Part shown: one piece after another, positions 8,634 through 18,764 of the stretch
Layout: the number at the start of each line of letters is the position of its first letter
How positions within the stretch are numbered: the stretch's first letter is position 1
Source of the DNA: an uncultured Paracoccaceae bacterium
GTDB lineage: Bacteria; Pseudomonadota; Alphaproteobacteria; Rhodobacterales; Rhodobacteraceae
Assembly: GCA_947502145.1 (NCBI GenBank)
Contig: CANMYO010000001.1
Span: forward strand, 992,001 to 1,056,000
Direction: 5' to 3'
Length of the DNA: 64,000 nucleotides
Made by a program: the position numbers and the translations under genes
The notes under the pieces: generated by a model
The model's input: only the letters and a program-made list of their open reading frames with translations
Told to the model about the DNA's origin: nothing
Database searches by the model: none

Positions 8634-9965
8634 CTACCGTTTCTCCGGTATGGCCCAAAGCTCCAGTTTCAGCTCTGGCCAGTCGCCGGCAAAGTGCATC
8701 CCTATCGCTGGCGCGGTTGAGAATTCCTGCCACATCGGCGTGTTCTTCTCTAACAGAAAGTAAACATTGGTACTGACAACACGGATCTGCCGCGGCGGGT
8801 TGGGCAAATGCACAAGACTGATACCCGGCAGGTTGTTTGTGACAATCTCGCGCATCCGGGTGTTGGGACCGACCTTGCACAGTTCGGGGAACTGGCTTTG
8901 GACCTGAGTCAGCGGCTTGGCACTTTCCACCTCGATCACGAAGGTCGCATCGCGGAACAGGTTCCTGTCGCTGACTTCGGCCAGGTAGGAGTTCTGCCGG
9001 ACCTGATTGAGGTTCAGGCGGACGGCGCGGCCGACGTCACGGCTTAGCTGACGCTGAATATCCGCCACCACGGGGCCAAAGGTCGCCTTGGGGTCGCCGT
9101 GGTCGTACGGCGCGTAGTCGTGCGCCATACGCTCGGCCTGATCAAAGGTCGCCAATTCGCCTGAGATCGCGATCAGCTTTTCATAAAGCCGTTCAGGGTG
9201 GACCGCATGACTTTGGGCCATATGCCGCAATACGCTGATTTCACGGTTTAGCAACATCAGCATCAGGTAGTCCGTGGCCTGCATACCGCCACCCGCCGAC
9301 GGGTCTGCGGCGTAGCGCGCCAGGCTTTCCAGCTTTGCCTCGATCCAGCCAATCACCCGTGTCAGATATCCAACCGTGACCGGATGGGCGGCAATTATCA
9401 ACGCGGGCGGAGGGACGGTATCATCCAAAGAAATCACACCATCGCGGACTTCGTTGATCCGGGCAATGCGGAGGCATTGGTAGCCGGGTTTTGCAGTTTT
9501 CCGAACGTCCAACTCTAGTCGTGGCACAGCGGTTTCAATCATGTGTTCCACCCGCGCAGCAGAGGCGTTGTCTGCAATCGTCGCAGATGACAGCGTATAG
9601 CGGGTGGTGGCGGCCTCTGGCCCGACGCCGACATCGCGGCCATTCTGAGCCATATCCGGCAGGGTCAGCCAGACATATAGTCCCTTGGCATCTTCGGGAA
9701 CCTCGACGGGTGTCGGTAGATCACCAGCGTTGGGCGCATCAAACGGCGTGCCGTCAGGCATAATGCCCGTCACGGTGCGCAACCCAAAACGCCCTTGCTG
9801 AGCCATGTCCCGGTCCACGGTCATTTCCGACACGCCCCAGGGATATGGGGTAATCACCTCGGTGCGGGCCTGGATCAGCTTTTCAAGGTAGCGGTCGCTT
9901 TGCTGCAGGTGTTGCGGCTGTAGGAATAGACCTTCTTTCCAGGCAACCTTGCTAAACCACGACAT
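8634..9965 (-). CDS. tssK: T6SS baseplate subunit TssK
   Basis: A 443-residue TssK, the trimeric adaptor that links the baseplate to TssM/TssL in the membrane. The N terminus MSWFSKVAWKEGLFLQPQHL is the family signature, and LWLTLPD plus the C-terminal ISLVHLPNPPRQIRV and TNVYFLLEK blocks also match. The frame could extend upstream to 10034, but the ATG at 9965 gives the canonical first residue. It abuts tssL directly. It is the first T6SS core gene of the minus-strand run, and 144 bp separate it from the autotransporter stop. No tssJ lipoprotein gene is present next to it. Confidence 0.94.
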   Translation of the reverse strand: MSWFSKVAWKEGLFLQPQHLQQSDRYLEKLIQARTEVITPYPWGVSEMTVDRDMAQQGRFGLRTVTGIMPDGTPFDAPNAGDLPTPVEVPEDAKGLYVWLTLPDMAQNGRDVGVGPEAATTRYTLSSATIADNASAARVEHMIETAVPRLELDVRKTAKPGYQCLRIARINEVRDGVISLDDTVPPPALIIAAHPVTVGYLTRVIGWIEAKLESLARYAADPSAGGGMQATDYLMLMLLNREISVLRHMAQSHAVHPERLYEKLIAISGELATFDQAERMAHDYAPYDHGDPKATFGPVVADIQRQLSRDVGRAVRLNLNQVRQNSYLAEVSDRNLFRDATFVIEVESAKPLTQVQSQFPELCKVGPNTRMREIVTNNLPGISLVHLPNPPRQIRVVSTNVYFLLEKNTPMWQEFSTAPAIGMHFAGDWPELKLELWAIPEKR

Positions 9966-10079
9966 TGCAATCCAATCATATTCTTTGGGCTGGGCGTTGG
10001 CCGCAAGGATGGGACTTACCCCACGTCGGGTCAAGTCATGGAATCCGGAAAAACCGGTAGGCTCAATGTGTTGCGGGGC

Positions 10080-10095
10080 CGGGTCGTGTGACCCG
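10080..10095 (-). terminator. Hairpin downstream of the autotransporter gene
   Basis: A perfect 6-bp stem CGGGTC/GACCCG with a 4-nt loop begins 15 bp after the autotransporter stop. A second small hairpin, CCGG-(T5)-CCGG on the minus strand, lies 23 bp farther on (10045-10057). There is no long U tract, so this is at best a weak intrinsic terminator between the autotransporter and tssK. Confidence 0.3.
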
Positions 10096-10109
10096 CCCTC
10101 GCGGTCTGA

Positions 10110-13100
10110 TTAGAACTGAATCCGGGCCTGCGCCGTGATGCCCCAACTTTCGAGGCGGTCGCTTACGCGAACATCACCCCGGATCGATGCGTTGAACTGC
10201 TTGGCATTTCCAATCTCACCGGGTTGAAGAATTTTCACGTAGTTCAGACCGGCACTGATTTCGCCATATGTGCCCAGATTTTCCGTCACGAGGTTCGTTA
10301 CGGTAGACCCATCTGCCGCGGTATAGGTAGATGTCGGATTTTCTGCGAAGTCCTTGTAGACGGTGACCGTGCCAAACTGAGTCAGAGCCGAGACACCATC
10401 ATCACCGAACTTTGTCCGCGAGAGTGTGCCACCGACAAAGGCCGTGCGGCTGTCAAAATCGTCAATCTGGACAACGCCGCGGTCGGCAAAGGTGATCGGG
10501 TCGGTCGAAACCTCGGTATAGGCAAAGCCTGCCGTTGGAACAAAGGTAAAGCCGGTATCCTTAACGGGAACCGCATAGGAAATGGCCCCCGATAGCGTGC
10601 TTGCTTCACTGCCGAATGTTTCATCCGTCAGGCCCAATCCGGCGCCACCACTTGCCCCAACGTTGTTGGCGGTAAAGTCTGTCTGCTCAAGCCGGTATTG
10701 CAGATCAACGGCCAACTGGCCCCGCACGGCGGCAAGATAGACACCTGCATAGGTCTGGGTGAACTCAACATCCGTAACCGAAGTCAATCGGTTGGACAGG
10801 CCCGACGGTTCATTGGGATCAGGGAAGAAGACCGGCTGTGTCGACTGACCAAAGTTGGCACCACCAATTGCGCCAAACGCAAGGTCCCAACCATCGTAGA
10901 AACCATTGAAGCAGGCATAGTCACCACCCAGCTGAACACCGTAGTAGTCCGCCTCGATCCGGCCATCAAAGGACAACAGATCACCATTGGTCTGTTCAAC
11001 ACGCCCGGTTGAATCGGCCTGACCACCGATGGCCCGCGCCCAAACACCCGGTCCACATGGGTTTTCATCCTCATAGGCCAGTCCGCTCACGAATGGGCTG
11101 GAGGGGCGGTTGATCACGGACCCAATCAGGGATTGTGACAGTACAATGTTCCCCGCAAGGGATGAAATCCCCTGGTTCAGCGCATCAAAGACCACCAGAT
11201 CACCGCTGGCATTCTGGCTGACCCCATAGACAACGATATCGTCGGGCGCTGGCAACCCGCGGACGGTCACATCCACAGCACCCTGACCGGGTGCAGCGTC
11301 AAGAACCACAACATCGGCATCCTGTTCGCCGCCTTCGCCCAGCGTGTTGAAGTTCAGCGTTACGCCACCGTTGATGACTGCACTTGATCCCATGACAATC
11401 CGGTCAGCCCGGCCAACGTCGCCAGACAGATCAATATCAAGATCAAAGCGCTGATCGCCGAGGTTTCCGTTGATGTTGACCCGGTCGTTTGTATTGCCAT
11501 TGGACACGTCAACACGACCGCCACCGCGCAGCGCATTGCCAAAGGTCAGTGTCCCTGATCCGGTAATGACGCCGGTGTTCGTGAATGCCCCGTTGATCCG
11601 CGCACCATCCGCGAAACTGGTCGCCCCAGCGCTTGCGATCGCATTTGCAGACAACGTCGTGTTCGCAGCAAGATCAATCGACGTGTTTGACGTTGCTGTC
11701 AGATCGCCCGTCACTTCAAACGCGCCATCAAGCAGATCAATGCCGCCTGCGCCCGTTAGTGAAAGATCTGCAGGGCCCGCTGTTTCCGATTGGATCAGCG
11801 TCGCGCCGCTGGATGTCAGAATAGACGCAGATGTGACATTCCCCTCGATCGTGGCGTCCGTCAGTGAAACATCTGTGTTGCTTTCGATATCTACCTCACC
11901 AGCAAGCGTTCCGTCGTTGATGGTCAGTGTGCTGCCAGAGCGGAAATCAGCGGTCGTGTCAGAGACAAGCACTTTGTTGTTGGAAATCGATACCGTTCCG
12001 GTGCTTTCCAACCGACCAACCCGCAGGTTCGCCGTGTCGACTGTCAGATCGCCAATGTTATCAAACAGGCCACCGATCACAGTAGTCGGGCCCACCAGGG
12101 TAAACGCAGCAACCCGCGCAGCACCTGCGTTCGGATCAGTATTGAATTCACCTGTGTTGATCAGAATGCCAGTGACTGTGCCTGCACCAGACGCGTTCAC
12201 AACACCGCGGTTTGTCAGGTCGCCGTCCAGTGTGCCGTCCAGAGTGATCAACCCGTTAACAGAGTTGAGGACATTGCCCTGCAGCGCTTTGCCTGCCTTG
12301 ATTTCAAGCTCACCACCGGTCAGCGTCAGATCCGCAGCATTGGCAACATTTGTATCTGCTGCATCAATCACGGTGTCTTCGTTAATCACCATTTCACCGC
12401 CATTCACACGCACAGTGCCGTCGATCGACCCACCATCGCCGTTGAATGTGCCACTATCCACCCGCAACCTGTTGCCAAGCGAAGCACCGGTTTCGTGATC
12501 AAACGTTCCGCCGGACACCATCACCAATCTTTCAATCGTGCCGCTATTTGCGATATTGCCGCCCGCAGCTGTCGCCCTGCCGCTAACGGTGCCATCAATA
12601 GTCGTACTGCCAGCGGTCTGGATGATGTCGCCATCCAGCGTCCGTGCCGCATTGATGGTCACATCACCGCCGGCGTTGCGGATGTCGGCGCGCGTGTTCT
12701 GGTTCAGTTCGACAAAGCCGCCGTTGTTGCGCACTTCGCCAAACCATTCACCGCCGTTCAGGTTCACTGTCCCGACATTCACGCGCGTTGCACCGGTGAC
12801 AATCCCTGTTGACGTGCTGGTCACCGTGCCGCCGTTCAAAACCAAATCCCCGGCAAGCTTGCCGCCAATTGTCAGGCTGCCGCTGTTGTTAATGAATTGG
12901 CCGCCCAGACGGTGCGGATTACCCAGATTGATGCTTATCCCGTTGTTGGTCACATCCCCGATGGTGTCGCCCGAAAAGGTCAGCGTCCCGCTGTTTGCAA
13001 CCAATCCGCCCGTGAACCGCCCTCCGGCTGCATTGATGGCCCCACCTGCAAGAATTGTCTGGTTCAGGTTGTTGGAGCCGGCATTCTGGTTCCAGGACCC

Positions 13101-16100
13101 GCCCGAAACGCGCACCTGCCCGGTGACGACGCCGTTGTTGTTGGTTGTCCCACCTTTGTGCGTTGCAGCGCCCGTCCAGCGCTTTGCCGCCTGAATGGTC
13201 GACGTGCCTCCCGTTTGAACCAGAGCGCCGGTCGAGTTTCCGACGACATTCAGCCCACCTGAAACCATGCGAAGGCCACCATCAAACGACCCGCCGTCGG
13301 CGTTAATTGTTCCGCCGTCATTCTTGGTCAGAACTGTGACTGCCCCCTGTGCGTCATATGTGCCGCCCAGAACAGTGACATTGCCCATGACGTCGCCGGA
13401 CTGTTGGACGTTGCCGCTGATGTTGATCACATCACCCGTGACCGAACCACTTGCTGCTACTGTCAGGCTCCCGCCAGCATTGCGGAATGTACCAATGGTA
13501 TCATCTTCAATATCGACGCTGCCGGCATTGTTGCGGAATTCCTGGTCAAATGTGCCGCCCGATACGGTGACCGTACCGCCATTATTGGTCACCAGCATGT
13601 TGTATGTGCCGCCACTGATGTCCATGTCACCCGCATTGATGCGCACGGTGTCTGTGATCAGCCCGCCGCGCAGTGTCGTGGTGCCGCCATTCTGCGTCAG
13701 TTTGCCTGTGATCGTGCCCAGCAGATCCAGGTCCCCGGTTGAGTTCACAACCTCACCCACCACGTTACCGCCGCTGCGAATAAAGACGTCACCGCCACCA
13801 TTGCGCAGCTTGGGCGTATTGGTTGTGTCGAGAATGGAGACTGTGCCGCCGGCTTGTGCAAGAATCTCGCCATCAAAGTCAGACCCGTCCGCGCGCAACG
13901 TTCCGCCAAAGACCCGCGCCAATCCGGTAATCGTGCCGCTGTTGGCGTTAAATACACCGCCACCGACAGTGACCAATCCGGTAATATCGCCGTTGTTCCC
14001 GACGCTGCCGTCAGTCAGATCAACCCAACCATCCAGCGTGCCGAAGTTGTTGAATGCGCCCGCGACGTTATCAATGTTGCCGGTCAATGTCTGACCACTG
14101 AGGATATCCGTCCGACCGCCGTTGTTGTCAACATCCGCAACCGTGTTCGCATTGATGTTCAACCGGCCGCTTTGGTTGTCGATGTCCTTGGCAAATGTGC
14201 CGCCGTCAGCGTTGACTGTCCCGCCGGTAATTTGCAGTTTTCCGTTGATTGCGCCTGTGTTGTTCAGGATCGCCTCGCCAGAGACGGTCACATCACCGCT
14301 TAGCGTGCCACCGTTGTCAAAGACATCCGTCACGGCGTCGCTGGCCACACCATTCAAGGCAATCGTACCGGTCATTGTGCCGGCGTTGTCCGTTGACCCG
14401 GCGTTCGAGGTATAATCCGTTGACAGAATCTTGGTCGCCGCCAAGGTCACGTGACCGCCTTCGTTGGAGACGTTGAAGCCCGCGCTTTCCAGCAGGTTCA
14501 CCGTTCCGGAATTATTCAGAATGCCGCCCGACAGCGTGCCGCCATTGTAATCGACAGTGCCGCCGTCATTTGTGATCAGACCATCCACGATTGACATGGC
14601 GTTGGATGTCAGTGTCCCGCCAGACAAGGCAACTGTATTGTTGATTTCGCCATTGTTGACGACTTCGCCGCCGTTGATGTTCAGCACGTCAGCAATAAAT
14701 CCGGCATTTGTTGTTGTACCGCTATTGTTGATCAATGCGCCGGTCAGTGTCTGACCTGAATTGATCATTACTGTGCCACCATTGTTGGTGACATCAACCG
14801 TGTTGTCCGTGGTGATATTCAACTGGCCGGAAATGTTGTTGATCCCAGCTGTGAAAACACCACCATTGGCATTGATCGTGCCGCCTTGGTTTCTGACCAG
14901 ACCTGTGATCGTCGCCGGATCGACCAATCCACCCGACCCAACATTGGCGTTAAAGGTCCCGCCGTTCACCCGCACGGTGCCCGAGATGTCACCGTTATTG
15001 TTAAAGATGCTGTCATTATCGTCATTGGCATCATCAACGGTCACATTGCCCATGATGGTGCCGTTCTGCGTGGTAACGCCATCATCGTGGCTGACGTTGC
15101 CGGTCACGGTGACACCGGGATCAATCGTCAGATTGCCCTCGGTTGTGTCGCTGCCAATGGTGACAAAGTTGGATACATCCGTTTCAATCGTGGTGTTCCC
15201 CGCGTGCGCCTGGATCGCCCCCGAAATCGTGCCGCCCGAAATGACCATTGTGCCGCCGTCGTTGCGGACCTTGCCGCCAACGGTGCCGCCGCTCACTTCA
15301 AGTGAGCCTGTGCCGGACACAAACAGCGCACCAGACACATCGCCAGAGGTATCAAACGTACCGCCGGAAACACTTGCCATGCCAGCAAGACCGCCCAGAA
15401 TTTTCGTATCGCCACCTGTTTGCGTGACATCCCCGGTCAATGTGATTGTATCGGGATTAACGCCGGCATTTACTGTCAGGCTCCCCCCCGCCACGGTCAC
15501 GTTTGCCGCAGTATCAGTTGTGACAACGATCTTGCCGTGGGTGTCGGCTGTAACCATGCCGCCAAACTGGCTACCGGACATCCGCAAAGTGCCGTCGTTG
15601 CCGATCCCATCACCACCAACGGTCACTTCGCCAGCGATCGTGCCATCACTTGCCCGCAAGGTGCCTTCCTGAATATCGACAGATCCACCATGACCGCCGC
15701 GCAATGTGATGCTACCGCCATCAAGTTTCAGCTCACCCGTTGCGCCGGAATTGTCGCCTTCCAGCACGAGCACCCCGGCCCCGTTGACCAGAATGTCACC
15801 GGACCCGCTTATCCCGGCCAGAATTGTGGCTGTATGGGTCGAATCTGTGACCGCGATGTTCAACCCGTCGCTATCGTCGATCAGGAGCACAGGTTCAGGG
15901 TCTACGCTTGCTTTTGGTCGGATGGTGTAGCCGTCGACGTTAAAGGTGATCGACTTTGGTTCGACATCTTCGGAAATTGCGACGGTCTGACCGGTGTTCG
16001 CGAATATGACATCGTCACCTTCGGAAAATGCCGTCGAGATCGTGGCCATGCCCTGAATACGAACCCAGGTTTGATTCGACCCCAGGCCATTCCAATCCCC

Positions 16101-16247
16101 ATCGACCGTATTGTCGAACGTCAGCGTCGCGGCCGATATTGGCGCTGGCGCAGTTGCAACCATGGCCAAAGCCACAAGGGCAGTGCTTGTTCTAAGCCAA
16201 AGCCGTAAAGGCGACACCGGGCGGGACAGATTCAATGGGGCACGCAT
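10110..16247 (-). CDS. Giant autotransporter (type Va) with repetitive beta-helix passenger
   Basis: A 2045-residue secreted or surface protein. A signal peptide is seen at about residues 1-40 (Arg-rich start, TALVALAMVATAPAPISAA). The passenger, about 1600 residues, is built from imperfect repeats of about 20-30 residues with patterns such as GGTxNADGGxF and NNGGTVxxxSG, rich in Gly, Asn, Thr and Asp and almost free of Cys, as expected for a right-handed beta-helix. The last ~300 residues, from about NPCGPGVWARAIGGQ, form an autotransporter beta-barrel that ends in aromatic QARIQF. The family is known; the passenger's target is not, and adhesion or aggregation is a guess. It lies between the T6SS core and the effector operon on the same strand, but with its own 5' region (16248-16424). 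Confidence 0.9.
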   Translation of the reverse strand: MRAPLNLSRPVSPLRLWLRTSTALVALAMVATAPAPISAATLTFDNTVDGDWNGLGSNQTWVRIQGMATISTAFSEGDDVIFANTGQTVAISEDVEPKSITFNVDGYTIRPKASVDPEPVLLIDDSDGLNIAVTDSTHTATILAGISGSGDILVNGAGVLVLEGDNSGATGELKLDGGSITLRGGHGGSVDIQEGTLRASDGTIAGEVTVGGDGIGNDGTLRMSGSQFGGMVTADTHGKIVVTTDTAANVTVAGGSLTVNAGVNPDTITLTGDVTQTGGDTKILGGLAGMASVSGGTFDTSGDVSGALFVSGTGSLEVSGGTVGGKVRNDGGTMVISGGTISGAIQAHAGNTTIETDVSNFVTIGSDTTEGNLTIDPGVTVTGNVSHDDGVTTQNGTIMGNVTVDDANDDNDSIFNNNGDISGTVRVNGGTFNANVGSGGLVDPATITGLVRNQGGTINANGGVFTAGINNISGQLNITTDNTVDVTNNGGTVMINSGQTLTGALINNSGTTTNAGFIADVLNINGGEVVNNGEINNTVALSGGTLTSNAMSIVDGLITNDGGTVDYNGGTLSGGILNNSGTVNLLESAGFNVSNEGGHVTLAATKILSTDYTSNAGSTDNAGTMTGTIALNGVASDAVTDVFDNGGTLSGDVTVSGEAILNNTGAINGKLQITGGTVNADGGTFAKDIDNQSGRLNINANTVADVDNNGGRTDILSGQTLTGNIDNVAGAFNNFGTLDGWVDLTDGSVGNNGDITGLVTVGGGVFNANSGTITGLARVFGGTLRADGSDFDGEILAQAGGTVSILDTTNTPKLRNGGGDVFIRSGGNVVGEVVNSTGDLDLLGTITGKLTQNGGTTTLRGGLITDTVRINAGDMDISGGTYNMLVTNNGGTVTVSGGTFDQEFRNNAGSVDIEDDTIGTFRNAGGSLTVAASGSVTGDVINISGNVQQSGDVMGNVTVLGGTYDAQGAVTVLTKNDGGTINADGGSFDGGLRMVSGGLNVVGNSTGALVQTGGTSTIQAAKRWTGAATHKGGTTNNNGVVTGQVRVSGGSWNQNAGSNNLNQTILAGGAINAAGGRFTGGLVANSGTLTFSGDTIGDVTNNGISINLGNPHRLGGQFINNSGSLTIGGKLAGDLVLNGGTVTSTSTGIVTGATRVNVGTVNLNGGEWFGEVRNNGGFVELNQNTRADIRNAGGDVTINAARTLDGDIIQTAGSTTIDGTVSGRATAAGGNIANSGTIERLVMVSGGTFDHETGASLGNRLRVDSGTFNGDGGSIDGTVRVNGGEMVINEDTVIDAADTNVANAADLTLTGGELEIKAGKALQGNVLNSVNGLITLDGTLDGDLTNRGVVNASGAGTVTGILINTGEFNTDPNAGAARVAAFTLVGPTTVIGGLFDNIGDLTVDTANLRVGRLESTGTVSISNNKVLVSDTTADFRSGSTLTINDGTLAGEVDIESNTDVSLTDATIEGNVTSASILTSSGATLIQSETAGPADLSLTGAGGIDLLDGAFEVTGDLTATSNTSIDLAANTTLSANAIASAGATSFADGARINGAFTNTGVITGSGTLTFGNALRGGGRVDVSNGNTNDRVNINGNLGDQRFDLDIDLSGDVGRADRIVMGSSAVINGGVTLNFNTLGEGGEQDADVVVLDAAPGQGAVDVTVRGLPAPDDIVVYGVSQNASGDLVVFDALNQGISSLAGNIVLSQSLIGSVINRPSSPFVSGLAYEDENPCGPGVWARAIGGQADSTGRVEQTNGDLLSFDGRIEADYYGVQLGGDYACFNGFYDGWDLAFGAIGGANFGQSTQPVFFPDPNEPSGLSNRLTSVTDVEFTQTYAGVYLAAVRGQLAVDLQYRLEQTDFTANNVGASGGAGLGLTDETFGSEASTLSGAISYAVPVKDTGFTFVPTAGFAYTEVSTDPITFADRGVVQIDDFDSRTAFVGGTLSRTKFGDDGVSALTQFGTVTVYKDFAENPTSTYTAADGSTVTNLVTENLGTYGEISAGLNYVKILQPGEIGNAKQFNASIRGDVRVSDRLESWGITAQARIQF

Positions 16248-16424
16248 TACGCAATTCCTTAGGTAAAAAAACCGTTAAGAAGAACGAAACACGCACAGAG
16301 GCGACGATCAACCCAAATGATTGTCGCTGCCTCGCTTGTAGGTTGAGTGTTGTAGAAAGGTTCTGGTGATTGCAAGCACTTAGGTCTTGATTGTCCCGAA
16401 TCCAGAAATACTCCTTTTCCGAAC

Positions 16425-17855
16425 CTATGAGCGATCAGGATAGAGGTGCTCATATGCCGCGATCACGTGGTTCATCCCGTGATATGATGCGGCACTTGCC
16501 CCAATCTTGGTTAATGCGGCGATTTCAGGTTCCATGTCCACCATCAGCAGGCGCGCCATCTCTGGGTAGAGACGCCAGATCGGCACGAGGCCCAACGTCG
16601 ATGGTGCGCTGGCGAGGGCACGATCGCGATAATTGGTATTCAGCCACGTCAGAAATCTGTTTCCAAACTGGGTGGCAGAGGCAGACCCACCAAGCAATCC
16701 GTCAATCTCGGTCAAAATCGGGAAATCTCCGGTATAGGCTGGCTCTACGGTTTGGTCCTGAATCGGGAACAACTGCGGATTTGGCGCGCCTGCACTGCCC
16801 AATTGGCTGCCCGGTGGCAGCACCCCATGCACGACCCGTGTCGTGCCCAGCGCCGGGGGCATGCCGGTCTGGTTGATGTGACGTTCTGCCAGTCGGAACA
16901 CCGAGCCGACGATAGGTATCCGTGAGGTGAAGCTTTGTACCGTCGTCAGCATTTCGTCTTCCACGGTGAAGTTATTGATATGCCCATCCATCAGCGATGC
17001 GGGGGCCACCGTCGCAGGGTTGACGCCTGCCGCGTTGAAGGTGATGGCGTGGATGCTCACATCCGGAAATTCATTGTCCAGCACCGTGCAAGTCGCGGCC
17101 GCCAAGCCACCACCCAACGAATGTCCCGTTATCTCTAACTTCTTTTCGGGTAACGATAAAATCTTTTCTCGCACAACCTGACGGCCGTAGTTCTTTGCGT
17201 TTTCATATTGCCGGGACCGACGCCCAAGACCTTGATAGAGGTTGTTCAGCCAGTCCCCGTTTTCGCGGCCCAGGATATCAAGCGAGATGTCGATTCCCAC
17301 ATGGGCGTGAATGCCAAAATTCGCCATTTCCGCACGCGCTGTGCCCTGATCGCGATAGATTTCGATCGCGGTAAAACCCATGTTGACCACGTCATCATGG
17401 GTTGCGTCATCGGGGATGGACGGGTCCATCGAAAGGATCCAGCGAAAGTTGTAAAGCACGGTCGGAGAGTTGGTTAGCGGAGGCACCGGGCGCAGGCCAA
17501 CGCCAACCCGCGCCGATATCGCGAGGTCGCGCATATCGTCAAAGTCGGTGCCGCGAAATGCCAGTGTGGGCGGGCAAGTGGGCGCTTCTGGATCTTGCGG
17601 ATCCCAGGTTTTCAGCTTGAACAGCCGCGCCACCAATCCGGTCGAACTATGTTCGTCCAGATCGTCCCATTCTTCCCAATTCTGATCAACGCGCGCCCGG
17701 CGCTGCGCCAGATATGCCTCTGTCTGTGCATGGCCGGGCGGCGGATGTGAGGGCTGCACTTCCGGATCATAGTAGACATGCATCGACATCCAGGCCGCTT
17801 CGCGCCAGCAGGATTCCCACTTGGTGTCTCCGACAGATGAGGACGTCCCGGTCAC
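16425..17855 (-). CDS. Class 3 lipase-family protein, candidate T6SS lipase effector
   Basis: A 476-residue alpha/beta hydrolase of the lipase class 3 type. The nucleophile elbow GHSLGGG contains Ser246. An upstream LAFRGTDFDDMRDL motif matches the RGT-(x)n-D element near the oxyanion hole in this family. There is no signal peptide or membrane helix, as expected for a T6SS cargo. The start codon overlaps the stop of the ankyrin gene (ATGA), and that pair follows vgrG directly, so this is most simply a Tle-type phospholipase/lipase effector delivered by VgrG. The enzymatic family is read from the motifs; the effector role and phospholipid substrate are inferred from position. A housekeeping intracellular lipase is less likely here. 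Confidence 0.8.
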   Translation of the reverse strand: MTGTSSSVGDTKWESCWREAAWMSMHVYYDPEVQPSHPPPGHAQTEAYLAQRRARVDQNWEEWDDLDEHSSTGLVARLFKLKTWDPQDPEAPTCPPTLAFRGTDFDDMRDLAISARVGVGLRPVPPLTNSPTVLYNFRWILSMDPSIPDDATHDDVVNMGFTAIEIYRDQGTARAEMANFGIHAHVGIDISLDILGRENGDWLNNLYQGLGRRSRQYENAKNYGRQVVREKILSLPEKKLEITGHSLGGGLAAATCTVLDNEFPDVSIHAITFNAAGVNPATVAPASLMDGHINNFTVEDEMLTTVQSFTSRIPIVGSVFRLAERHINQTGMPPALGTTRVVHGVLPPGSQLGSAGAPNPQLFPIQDQTVEPAYTGDFPILTEIDGLLGGSASATQFGNRFLTWLNTNYRDRALASAPSTLGLVPIWRLYPEMARLLMVDMEPEIAALTKIGASAASYHGMNHVIAAYEHLYPDRS

Positions 17856-18763
17856 TGGACTGCATCCGATCGAATGACGTCCCAGGGTATTTCGCCCGGC
17901 GCTTCGTCATTATAGTGGTTCTTGAAAATGCGCGCGGCCCCGTTCACATCAGATTTTTCAACGTAATCCGGATTCCGTTTGAGAACCCGCATGGCGATGT
18001 CCTTGATCGTTTGGCTGCGCGCGTCACCGCGTTGGGCATAGCCACCAAGGGCCGTCAGAAAGGCAGAGATTTCGTCCTGTTTGCGGGCATTGAACCATTG
18101 CCCGTCAATCAGACCATGCAGATAGTCATATTGCAGCCCGTCGCCTGCAAGATAGGTCATCGCATTCGCCTGTTGAACCTGGCCTTCCTTGATGACCCAG
18201 GCCCATGGGTCAGCGCCAGCCTCTAGCAGGATATCGATTCCGGCAGTGTTACCAACCAATGCAACACTTGCAACCAGGGGCACCTGTTGATTGCCTTGCA
18301 GACGCACGTTGGGATCACCACCATGGGCCAGGTAACTTTGCAGCATCTGGTTGATGCCTTCTTCGTCCAGCAATGGTCCCCCCGGAGAGCCCAGGAAGTA
18401 GACAAAATCCCGGGTGGAACCGGTGGACTTGTCAAACTGTCGCGGGTTCGCGCCTGCGGCCAGAAGTGCATCAACCGCTTCCAGATTGGCAGAGGCAACG
18501 GCATGAAACAAAAGGGTTATATCGTCGCCATAACGGCGGTCGATAACGTCCTGAAGGGGGGCGATATCTGCGGATGTGATTGTTTCACCGCGTTCAATCG
18601 CCTGTGCCAGCGCATAGGCTTCGCCATCGTGGGCGTTCTGAAAAAGGCGATCGGACCTGGGGGTTGGTTCAGACATAAAGAGCCTCGTAAAAAAATTTTG
18701 CGCCGTAGCGGCTGGCGCTGTGACCACAAATGCGGTCAGGCATAGAACCAGGACGCGCAGCAT
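17852..18763 (-). CDS. Secreted ankyrin-repeat protein, candidate immunity protein
   Basis: A 303-residue protein with a clear signal peptide (LVLCLTAFVVTAPAATAQ) and ankyrin-like repeats in the middle: ITLLFHAVASANLEAVDALL, then AAGANPRQF, and later VASVALVGNTAGIDILLEA. It is predicted periplasmic. It lies between vgrG and the lipase gene and overlaps the latter by 4 bp. Periplasmic partners are typical immunity proteins for T6SS lipases, because these attack the membrane from the periplasm. That role is inferred from location and gene order, not from sequence family alone. Confidence 0.75.
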   Translation of the reverse strand: MLRVLVLCLTAFVVTAPAATAQNFFTRLFMSEPTPRSDRLFQNAHDGEAYALAQAIERGETITSADIAPLQDVIDRRYGDDITLLFHAVASANLEAVDALLAAGANPRQFDKSTGSTRDFVYFLGSPGGPLLDEEGINQMLQSYLAHGGDPNVRLQGNQQVPLVASVALVGNTAGIDILLEAGADPWAWVIKEGQVQQANAMTYLAGDGLQYDYLHGLIDGQWFNARKQDEISAFLTALGGYAQRGDARSQTIKDIAMRVLKRNPDYVEKSDVNGAARIFKNHYNDEAPGEIPWDVIRSDAVQ

Positions 18764-18764
18764 A

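Noticed and set aside
11470-15672. Long plus-strand open frames opposite the autotransporter gene (for example 11470-12498, 13267-14094, 14761-15672)
   Set aside because: They are antisense shadows of a repetitive GC-rich gene: Pro/Val/Ser-rich, no homology sense, while the minus strand has a full signal peptide, passenger and barrel.
10110-16247. Repeats that might suggest a CRISPR or satellite array
   Set aside because: The repeats are degenerate at DNA level, have no constant spacer length, and are explained by the coding beta-helix repeat.
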